64,000 nt of DNA from Pseudomonas triclosanedens. Its GTDB lineage: Bacteria; Pseudomonadota; Gammaproteobacteria; Pseudomonadales; Pseudomonadaceae. Shown here one piece after another: positions 1 to 8,847 of this stretch. Location: contig NZ_CP113432.1 of the NCBI RefSeq assembly GCF_026686735.1, positions 1,860,001 to 1,924,000 on the forward strand. The letters are read 5' to 3'. Under the pieces are notes generated by a model. The model saw only the letters and a program-made list of their open reading frames with translations, was not told the DNA's origin and made no database searches. The translations under genes and the position numbers were made by a program. Each line of letters opens with the position of its first letter. The stretch's first letter is position 1.

Positions 1-1127
1 ACGGTGATGATGAAATCTTCCTCTATGCGCTGGCGCGCCCGGCTGGTTAGCAGCCGGCTGACCTGTTGCAGCGACTGACCGCGTTCCACGGCGAGGAAAT
101 CGGTGCTCATCAGCCGGCTGATCGGCTTGCGTGCGTACAGCTCCGGCGCGAATGGCTTGAGCAGGGCGTCGGAGAGCGCGTGGCGATGGACGATGCCGAC
201 TGGTTGCTGGTGTCTATCGAGGACTGCCAGCGAGTTCAGGTTGGCCTGGGCGCGGAAGGCTTCCAGCACGTCGCCGATGGGCGTGTCGTCGCCCACGGCT
301 GGCTGCTCCAGCAGCAGTGGTTGCAGGTCCGATTGTTCGTCGGCGAGCAGTGTGCCACTGGCATCGACTTCCGGCAGCAGGCTGCGGGCGTCGCGAGGCG
401 GTTGCTCGTTGGGGCGGCCGAACAGATAACCCTGGACCAGATCGACGCCCATCTCGGAAAGCACCGCGAGCTCCTCCGGCAATTCGATGCCTTCGGCGAT
501 GACCTGGGCCCGCGAGGCGTGAGCCATTTTCAGGATCGAGCCGACGAACTCGCGCTTCACCACATCCTGGTGGATTCCCTCGATGAAGTGGCGGTCGATC
601 TTCACGTAGTCCGGGCGCAGTTCGGACCACAAACGCAAGCTGGAGTAGCCGGCGCCCAGGTCGTCGAGAGCGATGGAGAATCCCATCGCCCGGTAATGGT
701 GGAGGGCCGTGTCGAGCAGGCTGAAGTCCTCGATCGGCGTCTGCTCGGTGAGCTCTATCACCACGTCGTTCGGTGAGATGCCGAAGGTCTGTAGTAGCTG
801 CAGCGTGCGGCCGGGCTGGTGGGTGCGCTCCAGCAGAGATTCCGGGGAGACGTTGAGGAACAGCTTGCCGTCCAGCCTCAGGTCGCGGAAGCGGGCGCAC
901 GCCTTGCGCCGGCAGAGTAATTCCAACTGGCTGAGTCGTCCGCTGCTACGGGCGATGCTGAACAGTGGCAGTGGCGAATGCAGGGGGCCGTTGGAAGGGC
1001 CGCGGGTGAGTGCCTCGTAGCCGACCAGGCGCCGTTCGGAAAGCGACAGAATAGGCTGGAACAGGCAGTGCAGGTCGCCGTGAGCGAGGATCTGGTCCAG
1101 CGCGCTCAACTGCTCGGTGACGGTCAT
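1..1127 (-). CDS. EAL-domain c-di-GMP phosphodiesterase with C-terminal CBS region (partial)
   Basis: Reading the minus strand from the ATG at 1127 gives an open frame of about 375 residues that leaves the window at base 1, so the C-terminus is missing. Residues ~10-250 form an EAL domain, which hydrolyses the second messenger c-di-GMP in the cytoplasm. Visible motifs are YEALTRGP (E38), NVSPESLL, IELTEQTP, DDLGAGYSSL with both catalytic-site aspartates, KIDRHFI and AEGIE, so the domain looks active. After ~residue 265 the sequence (IGDVLEAFRAQANLNSLAVL, then GIVHRHALSD and SRLMSTDFLAV) resembles paired CBS repeats, which often bind adenine nucleotides. There is no membrane segment. It precedes nothing in an operon with prc, which is terminated separately. 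The same gene neighbours prc in P. aeruginosa, from memory. Family confident; specific signal unknown. Confidence 0.88.
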   Translation of the reverse strand, partial: MTVTEQLSALDQILAHGDLHCLFQPILSLSERRLVGYEALTRGPSNGPLHSPLPLFSIARSSGRLSQLELLCRRKACARFRDLRLDGKLFLNVSPESLLERTHQPGRTLQLLQTFGISPNDVVIELTEQTPIEDFSLLDTALHHYRAMGFSIALDDLGAGYSSLRLWSELRPDYVKIDRHFIEGIHQDVVKREFVGSILKMAHASRAQVIAEGIELPEELAVLSEMGVDLVQGYLFGRPNEQPPRDARSLLPEVDASGTLLADEQSDLQPLLLEQPAVGDDTPIGDVLEAFRAQANLNSLAVLDRHQQPVGIVHRHALSDALLKPFAPELYARKPISRLMSTDFLAVERGQSLQQVSRLLTSRARQRIEEDFIIT

Positions 1128-1145
1128 GACGGTTCTCGCTGGGTG

Positions 1146-1176
1146 AAAATGCAAAGGGCCGGTTTCCCGGCCCCTG
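1146..1176 (-). terminator. Rho-independent terminator after prc
   Basis: On the minus strand GGGCCGG and CCGGCCC arms pair around a short A-rich loop and are followed by TTTGCATTTT. It lies between the prc stop and the start of the EAL gene, so it should end prc transcription. Confidence 0.6.
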
Positions 1177-1215
1177 CATTTCACGACAGCGTCATGACTG
1201 TTTGATTACATCCGA

Positions 1216-3294
1216 TCAGTGTTTGGCGACCTGAGAGTCCAGATTCAGGTAGTCGATCAGGATGTGCCCGGACTCGGTCAGGTAGGCGTCGTCCTCCGGT
1301 TTGGTCTTGTCCTCTTCCGGCAGGGCACTCTCGTCTTCCTTCTTCAGCTCCTTGAGCGGCTCCTGGCCCTTGGATTTGCGCAGGGCATTCTCCATCGCCA
1401 ACTGGCGGCTCTCGATGCTGCTCTGCTGGGCACGGCGCTTGGCTTCGTTGAGGCTGACGGTCTTCTCTTTCATCAGCTCCTGCGCCAGCGCCAGGCGCTC
1501 GCGGGCGTAGACGAAGTCGGCGTTGTTCTCGGTACGGGCGTCATGCCGGGTACGCAACTGGTCGAGGAATGGCTTGAACGGGTCTGCCTGGGCCTTGAGC
1601 ACCGGCTTGATGGTGTCCCAGGGCATGGAGTCGGGCAGGGCGCTCTCGCCGATTTCCTTGTCGTCGACGATCGACGGATAGCTGATGTCCGGGATCACGC
1701 CCTGGTGCTGGGTGCTTTGGCCGGAGACTCGGTAGAACTTGGCCAGGGTCAGCTTCAGTTCGCCGTGGTTGAGCGGCTGGATAGTCTGCACGGTGCCCTT
1801 GCCGAAGGTCTGGCCGCCGACGATCAGTGCGCGGTGGTAGTCCTGCATGGCGCCGGCGAAGATCTCCGATGCCGAAGCGGACAGGCGGTTGACCAGCACG
1901 GTCATCGGGCCGTTGTAGAACGCCTTGCCTTCGTCGTCGTTGAGCACGTCCACGCGGCCGTCGCTATTGCGTACCAGCACCGTCGGGCCCTGATCGATGA
2001 ATAGCCCGGTCAGCTCGGTGGCTTCCTGCAGGGAGCCGCCGCCGTTGTTGCGCAGGTCGATGACGATGCCGTCGACCTTGTCTTTCTGCAACTCGCCGAT
2101 CAGCTTCTTCACGTCGCGTGTAGTGGACTTGTAGTCCGGGTCGCCAGCGCGATAGGCCTTGAAGTCGAGGTAGAAGGCCGGCACGTCGATCACGCCCAGC
2201 TTGTAGCTCTTGCCTTCATGGTCGATGGTGATTTCCGATTTCTTCGCCGCCTGGTCTTCCAGCTTGACCGCCTCGCGAGTGATGGTGACGATCTTGCTGG
2301 TCTGGTCGTTCGGCGCATTGGTTGCCGGGATGACTTCCAGGCGAACCTGCGAGCCTTTCGGGCCGCGGATCAGCTTCACCACTTCGTCCAGGCGCCAGCC
2401 GATCACGTCGACCATTTCGCCTTTGCCCTGGGCGACGCCGACGATCTTGTCGGACGTTGCGATCTGCTTGCTCTTCTCCGCGGGGCCGGCCGGTACCAGC
2501 CGCACGACCTTCACATAGTCGTTGTCGCTCTGCAGTACCGCGCCGATGCCTTCCAGCGACAGGCTCATGTTGATGTCGAAGTTTTCCGCGCTATCGGGCG
2601 ACAGGTACTGGGTATGCGGGTCGTAGGTCTGCGCGAAGGCGTTGATGTAGGCCTGGAAGATGTCTTCGCTGCGGGTCTGCTCCAGGCGCATCAACTGGTT
2701 CTTGTAGCGCTTGGTCAATTGTTCCTGGATAGCCTTGTTGTCCTTGCCGGCGATCTTCAGGCGCAGCACTTCATCCTTGACCTTCTTGCGCCACAGCTCG
2801 TCCAGCTCGGCGCTGTTCTTCGCCCAGGGAGCTTTCTCGCGATCGATATCGAGGCTTTCGTTGGTGCTGAAGTCGATCTTGTCGACGCCTTTTCCGAGTA
2901 CCGCCAGGGCGAAGTCCAGGCGTTCCTTCAGGCGATCGAGGTGGCGCTTGTAGATGGTGAAGCCCGGCTCCAGCTCGCCGCTCTTGAGGAAGTCGTCGAA
3001 CTGGGTGCGCCACGGGGCGAACTGGTCGATATCGGCGGCGGTGAAGTACATCCGCGCCGGATCGAGCGTCTTCAGGTAGCTGTCGTAGATCTTCGCCGAG
3101 CGATCGTCGTTCAGCGGCGGTTTGTTGTAGTGATGGCGTTTGAGCAGCTCAACGATGTTGAGGCTGGCGATCACCTGATCCCGATCCGGCTGCAGGCCAT
3201 CCCACACGTTCGGGCTACTGGTGGCTGCGAACGAGGACAGGGCGGTTGCGCCGAGGATGAACAACAGGGCGGTACGGGGCAAAAATCGCTTCAT
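1216..3294 (-). CDS. prc: Tail-specific C-terminal processing periplasmic protease
   Basis: 692-residue S41-family serine protease. It degrades periplasmic proteins marked by their C-terminus; in Pseudomonas, Prc homologues influence MucA/AlgU envelope-stress signalling. The chosen start is the methionine before KRFLPRTALLFILGATALSS, a Sec signal peptide; an in-frame ATG at 3327 would add 11 polar residues. Order of parts: signal peptide, N-terminal helical domain, PDZ domain (~245-330, with LSLEGIGAVLQSD), then the catalytic core with DLRNNGGGSL and SASASEIFAG. By alignment with E. coli Prc the Ser-Lys dyad is Ser474 and Lys499 (in TFGKGTVQ), with Asp485 between them. The C-terminal ~100 residues are charged (KKEDESALPEEDKTK). 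Full length and no broken motif. Confidence 0.95.
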   Translation of the reverse strand: MKRFLPRTALLFILGATALSSFAATSSPNVWDGLQPDRDQVIASLNIVELLKRHHYNKPPLNDDRSAKIYDSYLKTLDPARMYFTAADIDQFAPWRTQFDDFLKSGELEPGFTIYKRHLDRLKERLDFALAVLGKGVDKIDFSTNESLDIDREKAPWAKNSAELDELWRKKVKDEVLRLKIAGKDNKAIQEQLTKRYKNQLMRLEQTRSEDIFQAYINAFAQTYDPHTQYLSPDSAENFDINMSLSLEGIGAVLQSDNDYVKVVRLVPAGPAEKSKQIATSDKIVGVAQGKGEMVDVIGWRLDEVVKLIRGPKGSQVRLEVIPATNAPNDQTSKIVTITREAVKLEDQAAKKSEITIDHEGKSYKLGVIDVPAFYLDFKAYRAGDPDYKSTTRDVKKLIGELQKDKVDGIVIDLRNNGGGSLQEATELTGLFIDQGPTVLVRNSDGRVDVLNDDEGKAFYNGPMTVLVNRLSASASEIFAGAMQDYHRALIVGGQTFGKGTVQTIQPLNHGELKLTLAKFYRVSGQSTQHQGVIPDISYPSIVDDKEIGESALPDSMPWDTIKPVLKAQADPFKPFLDQLRTRHDARTENNADFVYARERLALAQELMKEKTVSLNEAKRRAQQSSIESRQLAMENALRKSKGQEPLKELKKEDESALPEEDKTKPEDDAYLTESGHILIDYLNLDSQVAKH

Positions 3295-3378
3295 GCTGAT
3301 TCGACTGAGTGCGGAGTTATGACGCATATTAGGCCGTAATTGGCGGCGCCGGGTTCAATCGCAAGAGAAATCGGCGCG

Positions 3379-3408
3379 AAAAAAAGGCCCGACCTTACGG
3401 ATCGGGCC
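3379..3408 (-). terminator. Minus-strand hairpin plus T-run upstream of prc
   Basis: GGCCCGA (3386-3392) and TCGGGCC (3402-3408) form a perfect 7-bp stem with a 9-nt loop; the seven As at 3379-3385 become a T-run on the minus strand. It is therefore a canonical terminator pointing at prc, although no minus-strand gene lies upstream of it. It may insulate prc from antisense transcription, or sit in the 5' leader of the oxidoreductase mRNA. Confidence 0.6.
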
Positions 3409-3432
3409 CTGCAAGGTCACTATGGAGGTAGC

Positions 3433-4395
3433 GTGAACGCATTGCAAGGTATCGAAGGGAGGGTGGAGTGGGGCGAGCGTGCTTCTCCGACCTGCGTACA
3501 GGGGCAGATCCGCATTCAGGTCGCCGCGGCCGGACTCAATCGTGCTGACCTGCTGCAGGTGGCGGGGCTGTACCCGCCGCCGCCGGGAGCCAGCGACGTC
3601 ATAGGCCTGGAGTGCTCGGGCGTAGTGACCGAGGTTGGCGCCGGCAGTACCTGGCAGGTGGGTGATCGCGTCTGCGCGCTGCTCGCCGGTGGCGGAATGG
3701 CCGAGGAAGTAGTGGTGGACGAGCGCCATGTATTGCCGGTGCCGGCGGGCCTGTCTCTCGCGCAGGCCGCCGGGTTGCCCGAGGTCTACGCCACCGCCTG
3801 GCTGAACCTGTTCATGCTCGGTGCGCTGCAGCCTGGCGAGAAGGTGCTGCTGCATGCCGGCGCCAGCGGCGTTGGTTCCGCTGGGATCCAGTTGTGCAAG
3901 GCGTTCGGCAGCCCATGCTGGGTCAGCGTCGGCACCGCGGAGCGCCTGGCCTATTGCGAGAGCCTGGGCGCCGAAGGTGGCGCTCTGCGTGGCGAGAGTC
4001 TCGAATCACTTCGGGATTTCGCTCCGTTCGATGTGATCCTCGACCCGGTGGGGGCAAGCTACGCGGCGCTGGACCTGGAGATACTCGGGCGCGATGGGCG
4101 ATGGGTGGTCATTGGGCTGATGGGCGGCCGCAAGGCCGAACTTGATCTGGCGCTGCTGCTTGGCAAGCGCATCCAACTGATCGGCTCGACCCTGCGCACG
4201 CGCGATGCCGACTTCAAGGCGCAGCTGATCGCCGAACTCGGACAGAAGGTCTGGCCATTGTTCGAAACCGGCAAGCTGAACCCGCAACTGGAGCGCACCT
4301 TCCCCGCCCGCGATGCGCAGAGCGCGTTCGACGCGCTGGCGAGCAACCAGGTGCAGGGCAAGGCCGTGCTGGTGATCGATCCCGAACTGAACTGA
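3433..4395 (+). CDS. Zinc-independent quinone oxidoreductase (MDR family, PIG3-like)
   Basis: About 320 residues. Member of the medium-chain dehydrogenase/reductase superfamily, NAD(P)H:quinone reductase branch, cytosolic. The open frame extends upstream, but GTG at 3433 is preferred because GGAGG sits at 3424-3428 and the protein then starts MNALQGIEGRVEW as family members do. Visible features: the N-terminal GroES-like fold with AAGLNRADLLQVAGLYPPPPG and VIGLECSGVV, typical of the quinone oxidoreductase branch; the nucleotide-binding HAGASGVGSAGIQL at residues 141-154; and no structural-zinc cysteine cluster. It is divergent from prc and is followed 28 bp later by the M50 gene. Substrate is not predictable beyond quinone-like compounds. 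Confidence 0.88.
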   Translation: MNALQGIEGRVEWGERASPTCVQGQIRIQVAAAGLNRADLLQVAGLYPPPPGASDVIGLECSGVVTEVGAGSTWQVGDRVCALLAGGGMAEEVVVDERHVLPVPAGLSLAQAAGLPEVYATAWLNLFMLGALQPGEKVLLHAGASGVGSAGIQLCKAFGSPCWVSVGTAERLAYCESLGAEGGALRGESLESLRDFAPFDVILDPVGASYAALDLEILGRDGRWVVIGLMGGRKAELDLALLLGKRIQLIGSTLRTRDADFKAQLIAELGQKVWPLFETGKLNPQLERTFPARDAQSAFDALASNQVQGKAVLVIDPELN

Positions 4396-4423
4396 GTCGA
4401 TACGAAGCGCAGGGAGCGCAGAC

Positions 4424-5587
4424 ATGACAGATACGCAGGAAGCCACGAGGGCACCTCTGGCGCCGGTCGGGTTCTGGTCGCTGCCGCGCTGGCTGAACGA
4501 GCCGCTTAGGCTGCTGCAGAAGGCGTTGAGCCTGGCGGCATCCATCTCTGGCATGGCGCTGACCATCGTGGCGATGCCGCCGGCGCCAGCCTGGCTGATC
4601 CCGGGTTGCATCCTTGGCTTCCTGGTCATCTACCTGTCGGTGTTCGTCCATGAGCTCGGACACCTGATGGGTGCGCGCCGGGGCGGTATGACAGTGCTGC
4701 GCATGCGGGTGGGGCGCCTGGATTTGCAGGCAAGGCGTCGCGGCTGGAGCGTCGGCTGGCGCCCCAAGGCAGACCAGCGCCTGTCGGGCTTCGTACTGGC
4801 TTTCGCCGATCCCCGCGGTCCGTGGCGCCAGCAGCATCTGCGCTTCGTCGCTGGCGGCCCGCTGGCGAATCTTCTGCTGGCGATGCTCCTGGGGCTTTCC
4901 GCGCTGTGGATGGCGCCGGGGGTTGTACGTGGCCTGTTTACGGCGCTGGCTGTGTGCAACGCTTGCCTCGGGCTGGCCAACCTGCTGCCGGTAGAGCGCA
5001 AGCCACTGGTGAGCGATGGGCTCTGGTGGCTGCGCTGGCGTCGGGGAATCGATACCCGTCACCCGGCGCTGGCGTTCGCGCGGCTCATGGGGCTCGCATG
5101 TGCAGGGACCTGTGCCGATGAGGTGCCAGAAACGGACCTGCTCCTGCTGGAGTCCCAGGAACAGCCCATGCCGCTGGTGGCGATGTACATCCGCCTCAAG
5201 GCGCTGCTGATCCAGGGACGCTGGCAGGAAGCGGCCGCGCTGGATCCCCCGTTCCAGGCGCAGCGCATGGCGCTTCCCGAACTGGTACAGCGGCCGCTTT
5301 ACGACATCCTGCGCCTGATGAACGCCGAGCTGGCGTTCGCCGAGGCGATGGCCAGTCGAAGTGCCGCAGGGCTGCTCGAGGACTTGCTGCCCATCCGTCT
5401 GCAACGGGAATACGCCAGCCTGTGGGCACGTTGCCTGGCGTTGCGAGCGGCTCTGGCGGGGGATGATCAGGCTGTTGCGCAGAACCTGGCGCACGGGCTG
5501 GCGCATGCCGCGCGTTCGCCCGATCTTTCCCTTGAGAAGGAGGAGCAGCGCCTCCAGCGACACATGCTCCAGTCGTTGCGCGGCTGA
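4424..5587 (+). CDS. M50-type (site-2-protease-like) membrane metalloprotease
   Basis: 387 residues. An intramembrane zinc protease by motif: HELGH at 76-80 inside a hydrophobic stretch (LVIYLSVFVHELGH), FVAGGPLANLLLAML at ~141-155 (the GPxxN substrate-binding element) and VERKPLVSDG at ~190-199, where Asp198 takes the place of the third zinc ligand in the family's NPDG-type motif. Four hydrophobic segments are seen (about 40-75, 145-165, 165-185 and the region at HELGH). The C-terminal ~170 residues are soluble and helical, probably regulatory. The substrate is unknown. Spacing of 28 bp after the oxidoreductase suggests co-transcription. No PDZ domain is seen, unlike RseP. Confidence 0.8.
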   Translation: MTDTQEATRAPLAPVGFWSLPRWLNEPLRLLQKALSLAASISGMALTIVAMPPAPAWLIPGCILGFLVIYLSVFVHELGHLMGARRGGMTVLRMRVGRLDLQARRRGWSVGWRPKADQRLSGFVLAFADPRGPWRQQHLRFVAGGPLANLLLAMLLGLSALWMAPGVVRGLFTALAVCNACLGLANLLPVERKPLVSDGLWWLRWRRGIDTRHPALAFARLMGLACAGTCADEVPETDLLLLESQEQPMPLVAMYIRLKALLIQGRWQEAAALDPPFQAQRMALPELVQRPLYDILRLMNAELAFAEAMASRSAAGLLEDLLPIRLQREYASLWARCLALRAALAGDDQAVAQNLAHGLAHAARSPDLSLEKEEQRLQRHMLQSLRG

Positions 5588-5593
5588 GCCGGC

Positions 5594-6247
5594 TCAGCGC
5601 CAGTCGAGTGCGTCCCAGCCCATCTTCTGCGCGTGCTCCTTGAGCACCGGGTCGGCATTCACCACATGCGGATGGCCAACCAGCTTGAGCAGTGGCAGGT
5701 CGTTGCGCGAGTCCGAATAAAAGTGTGCGCCGGCCAGTTGGCTGTCGTCGCCTTCCAGCAGGTCGAGCAGGCGCAGGACCTTGCCCTCGCGGTAGGTGAG
5801 GGTGCCGACGGTGCGGCCGGTGTAGTGGCCGTCGACCACTTCGAGATCGATTGCCAGCACTTCGTCGATGCCGATGCGTTCGGCGATCGGCTGCACCAGA
5901 TGCACGCCCGAGGCGGATATCACCAGGGCGCGGTCGCCGGCCTCGCGGTGGCGGGCGAGGGTGGCGCAGGCATCGCTGTGGATCAGCGGCTCGATCACGT
6001 CCTCGACGAAAACCTCCACTTCCCGATCGACTTCTTCCACGCTGCGCCCGGCCATCGGCTCCAGGCTGAAGGCCATGTAGTCCTCCATCGGCAGCTTGCC
6101 CTCGGCGTACAGCCCCATCAGTTCGGCGTCACGCTTGAGGAACGACTCCGCGTCGACCCAGCCGAGGTCCGCCATGCGCTTGCTCCACAGGCTCGCACAG
6201 TCGCCGTCGATGAGGGTGTCGTCGAGGTCGAATATCACCAGGGCCAT
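5594..6247 (-). CDS. HAD-superfamily subfamily IB phosphatase
   Basis: 217 residues, cytoplasmic. HAD motif I is IFDLDDTLIDGD (nucleophile Asp7, acid/base Asp9), motif II is VISASG, and motif IV is YSDSRNDLPLL, as in SerB-like subfamily IB enzymes. They remove phosphate from small molecules. The start is the ATG that overlaps the stop of the upstream ABC ATPase gene (TGATG), showing translational coupling, so the enzyme belongs to the transport operon. A much longer frame exists upstream but overlaps the ATPase out of frame and is spurious. Together with the alkaline-phosphatase-fold enzyme in the same operon it suggests that the imported compound carries a phosphate. The exact substrate is unknown. 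Confidence 0.85.
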   Translation of the reverse strand: MALVIFDLDDTLIDGDCASLWSKRMADLGWVDAESFLKRDAELMGLYAEGKLPMEDYMAFSLEPMAGRSVEEVDREVEVFVEDVIEPLIHSDACATLARHREAGDRALVISASGVHLVQPIAERIGIDEVLAIDLEVVDGHYTGRTVGTLTYREGKVLRLLDLLEGDDSQLAGAHFYSDSRNDLPLLKLVGHPHVVNADPVLKEHAQKMGWDALDWR

Positions 6248-7242
6248 CAGGCCACCTCCCGAATGCTTTCGATATCTATGTGCAGGCCGAGCGCGCTGCC
6301 GGCCGGGTACAGGCGCTCGGCGCTGCGGTTGAGGACGTCGACGGTCAGCTCGACGCCGGCGGCGTCCACCCGGTAGCGGATCACGTTGCCCAGCAGGCTG
6401 TGGGAGAGTACCCGAACCGGAATGCCATCGCCCGGCTCCATGCTCAGGCGCAGGGATTCGGGACGGATCGCGACTTTCTGGCGGAACGGTCGGTCCAGCA
6501 ATTGCGTGGCCTGGGTCGCCTCCAGCAGGTTGTAATTGCCGATGAAACCGGCGGCGAAGGCGTTTTCCGGCGCGGTGTAGAGAGTCTCCGCATCGCCGCT
6601 CTGAACGATGCGCCCGGCATTCATCAGTACGATGCGGTCGGACAGCGTCAAGGCTTCTTCCTGGTCGTGGGTGACGAATACCGTGGTCAGTTTCAGCTCC
6701 TGCTGGATGCGCCGGATCTGCTCGCGCAGGTGCTTGCGGATGCGCGCGTCCAGCGCCGACAGCGGTTCGTCGAGCAGCAGCAGGCGCGGTCTCGTCACCA
6801 ACGAGCGGGCAAGGGCCACGCGCTGGCACTGGCCGCCGGAAAGCTGGTGCGGATAGCGTGTCGCCAGGCCTCCCAGTTCGACCATCTCCAGCGCTTCGCG
6901 CACACGCTGCGCGGACTCCGCCGCTGGCACCTTCTGCATGCGCAGACCGAAGGCAACGTTCTGCTCCACCGTCATGTTGGGAAACAGTGCGTAGCTCTGG
7001 AACACCATCGCGATGCCGCGCTTCTGCGGGCTTTTGGGCACGATGTCCTCGCCATCGAGGAGGATGCGTCCGTTGTCCACCGGTGTCAGGCCGGCGATGC
7101 AGCGCAGCAGGGTTGACTTACCGCAGCCGCTGGGACCGAGCAGGGTGACGAATTCGCCACGCTCGGCGGCAAAGTCGATATCCTGGAACACCGTGGTTGT
7201 GCCGTAGCTCTTGTTCAGTGTCTCGACGCTGAGGAAGCTCAT
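6247..7242 (-). CDS. ABC transporter ATP-binding protein (putative organophosphorus uptake)
   Basis: 331 residues. Importer ATPase on the cytoplasmic face. Walker A GPSGCGKST at 36-44, Q-loop VFQSYALFPNMTV, signature LSGGQ at 134-138, Walker B LLLLDEP with Asp158/Glu159, D-loop SALD and switch FVTHDQ are all present. The C-terminal ~90 residues form a TOBE-like domain (IRPESLRLS). It belongs to the PotA/FbpC/PhnT group that serves binding-protein importers for iron, polyamines or 2-aminoethylphosphonate. Start overlaps the stop of the upstream permease by ATGA. Substrate assignment rests on context only. Confidence 0.9.
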   Translation of the reverse strand: MSFLSVETLNKSYGTTTVFQDIDFAAERGEFVTLLGPSGCGKSTLLRCIAGLTPVDNGRILLDGEDIVPKSPQKRGIAMVFQSYALFPNMTVEQNVAFGLRMQKVPAAESAQRVREALEMVELGGLATRYPHQLSGGQCQRVALARSLVTRPRLLLLDEPLSALDARIRKHLREQIRRIQQELKLTTVFVTHDQEEALTLSDRIVLMNAGRIVQSGDAETLYTAPENAFAAGFIGNYNLLEATQATQLLDRPFRQKVAIRPESLRLSMEPGDGIPVRVLSHSLLGNVIRYRVDAAGVELTVDVLNRSAERLYPAGSALGLHIDIESIREVA

Positions 7243-8021
7243 GCCTTGTCCTTGCTTAAACGGTTCGCCGCCCAGGTGAGCAGCAGGACGAAGAGGAAAT
7301 AGGAAACCACCACCGCGCTGGTGTAGTGGCCACTGCTGTTGCGCATGTTGTTGAGGAACACCTGCAGTGTTTCGTAGCGGGTGCCCACCAGCAGGTTGGC
7401 GAAGACGAACTCGCCGATGAGGAAGGAGAACGACAGGAACAGCGCCACCATCAGGCCCTTGCGCAGGTTCGGCAGCACTACCAGCAACGCGGCTTGCCAG
7501 GTGCTGGCGCCGAGCAGGTGAGCGGCGTCCATCAGGTCGTGCAGGTTGATTGCCTGCAGGTTATTGCTGATCGCCCGATACATGAACGGCAGCGCGATGG
7601 TGAAGTAGCAGCCGATCAGCACCCACGGCGTGCCGATCAGCGGCAACGGGCCCGCGGCATAGAGTTGTAGCAGCCCGACCGAGGAAACCACCGGCGGCAC
7701 CGCGAAAGGCAGCAGGATCAGTACGTTCATCAGTGCGTCGAGACGCGGGAAGTAGTAGTGCACGACGAACATCAGCGGCAGCACCAGCACCACACTCAGC
7801 ACCAGCGAGCCGAAGCACACCAGCAGCGACTGGCCGAAGGCGGTGAGGAAGCGCGGATCGCTCCACAGTGCCAGGTACCATTTCATCGTCAGGCCGTCGG
7901 GCAGCACGCTCGCGCTCCACGAAGTCGCCAGCGAGTAGAGCAGCGTGGCGGCCAGCGGCAGGAGGAGCAGCAGGAACAGCGCATACACCACTACGCGGTG
8001 GTAGAGCCTACTTCTGGACAT
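7239..8021 (-). CDS. ABC transporter permease, second subunit
   Basis: 260 residues with about six membrane helices (first at ~11-30, ALFLLLLLPLAATLLYSL). The binding-protein-dependent transport motif that contacts the ATPase appears as DLMDAAHLLGASTWQAALLVVLPNLRKG (EAA loop, ~165-190). It pairs with the permease at 8008-8847, the two genes overlapping by 14 bp. This PotC/PhnV-like subunit would form half of the inner-membrane channel. Confidence 0.88.
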   Translation of the reverse strand: MSRSRLYHRVVVYALFLLLLLPLAATLLYSLATSWSASVLPDGLTMKWYLALWSDPRFLTAFGQSLLVCFGSLVLSVVLVLPLMFVVHYYFPRLDALMNVLILLPFAVPPVVSSVGLLQLYAAGPLPLIGTPWVLIGCYFTIALPFMYRAISNNLQAINLHDLMDAAHLLGASTWQAALLVVLPNLRKGLMVALFLSFSFLIGEFVFANLLVGTRYETLQVFLNNMRNSSGHYTSAVVVSYFLFVLLLTWAANRLSKDKA

Positions 8022-8847
8022 GGTAGCTCCGGCGCAACAGCCACTGGTGGGCCAGGGTGATCAGGGTCATCAGTCCTACCAGGAACATCGCCAGGGCGCT
8101 GGCCATGTTCGGATCGAGGAATACGTCGCCCGACACCAGCCCGGCGATGCGGATCGGCACCACGTTGAAATTGCCGGTGGTCAGCGAGTACACCGTGGCA
8201 TAGGCGCCCAGGGCGTTGGCCAGCAGAATGACGAAGGTGCCCAGCAGAGCGGGAGTCAGCACCGGAATGCCGATGTACCGCCAGAACTGCCAGTGGTTGG
8301 CGCCCAGCAGGGCGGCAGACTCGCGCCAGTCCTCGCGCAGCGCGTCGAAGGCCGGGTAGAGCAGCATCACCCCCAGCGGAATCTGGAAGTAGGTGTAGAG
8401 AATGATCAGGCCGGTCTTCGAGTAGAGGTTGAAGTCTTCGATGATCCCCGCTTGCTTCAGCAGAAGCGTGATGGCGCCGTTGAAGCCGAGGATGATGATG
8501 AAGGCGAAGGCCAGCGGCACTCCCGCGAAGTTGCTGGTCATGTTGGCGAAGGCCATCACGAAGTCGCGCAGCCTGCTGTCCACCTGGCGTAGCGAATAGC
8601 TGCCGAGCACGGCGATGAGCAGGCCGATCAGGCTCGACCAGATCGAGATTTCCAGGCTGTAGCGGATTGCCTGGCGATAGAACGGCGAGTCCAGGATTTC
8701 GGCGAAGTTGCCCAGCCCCCAGGCATCGCCGGCGCGCAGGCTGTTGACCGCGACCCACACCAGCGGGGCGATCTGGAAGGCAATGAAGAACACCGCGAAG
8801 GGCAGCAGGAAGAGCAGGGCGATGAGTTTTCCGCGATTCGATCTCAT
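8008..8847 (-). CDS. ABC transporter permease, first subunit
   Basis: 279 residues, six predicted membrane helices beginning with LIALLFLLPFAVFFIAFQIAPLVW. The EAA-like loop is DALREDWRESAALLGANHWQFWRYIGIPVLTPALLG. Its companion is the permease at 7239-8021; the start overlaps the stop of the preceding phosphatase-fold gene by four bases (ATGA). PotB/PhnU-like. Role in the heterodimeric inner-membrane channel is inferred from family and operon position. Confidence 0.88.
   Translation of the reverse strand: MRSNRGKLIALLFLLPFAVFFIAFQIAPLVWVAVNSLRAGDAWGLGNFAEILDSPFYRQAIRYSLEISIWSSLIGLLIAVLGSYSLRQVDSRLRDFVMAFANMTSNFAGVPLAFAFIIILGFNGAITLLLKQAGIIEDFNLYSKTGLIILYTYFQIPLGVMLLYPAFDALREDWRESAALLGANHWQFWRYIGIPVLTPALLGTFVILLANALGAYATVYSLTTGNFNVVPIRIAGLVSGDVFLDPNMASALAMFLVGLMTLITLAHQWLLRRSYHVQK

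Noticed and set aside
5594..6829. 411-codon frame covering HAD and part of the ABC gene
   Set aside because: Only the part from 6247 is real; upstream the frame overlaps the ATPase, which has all ABC motifs in its own frame.
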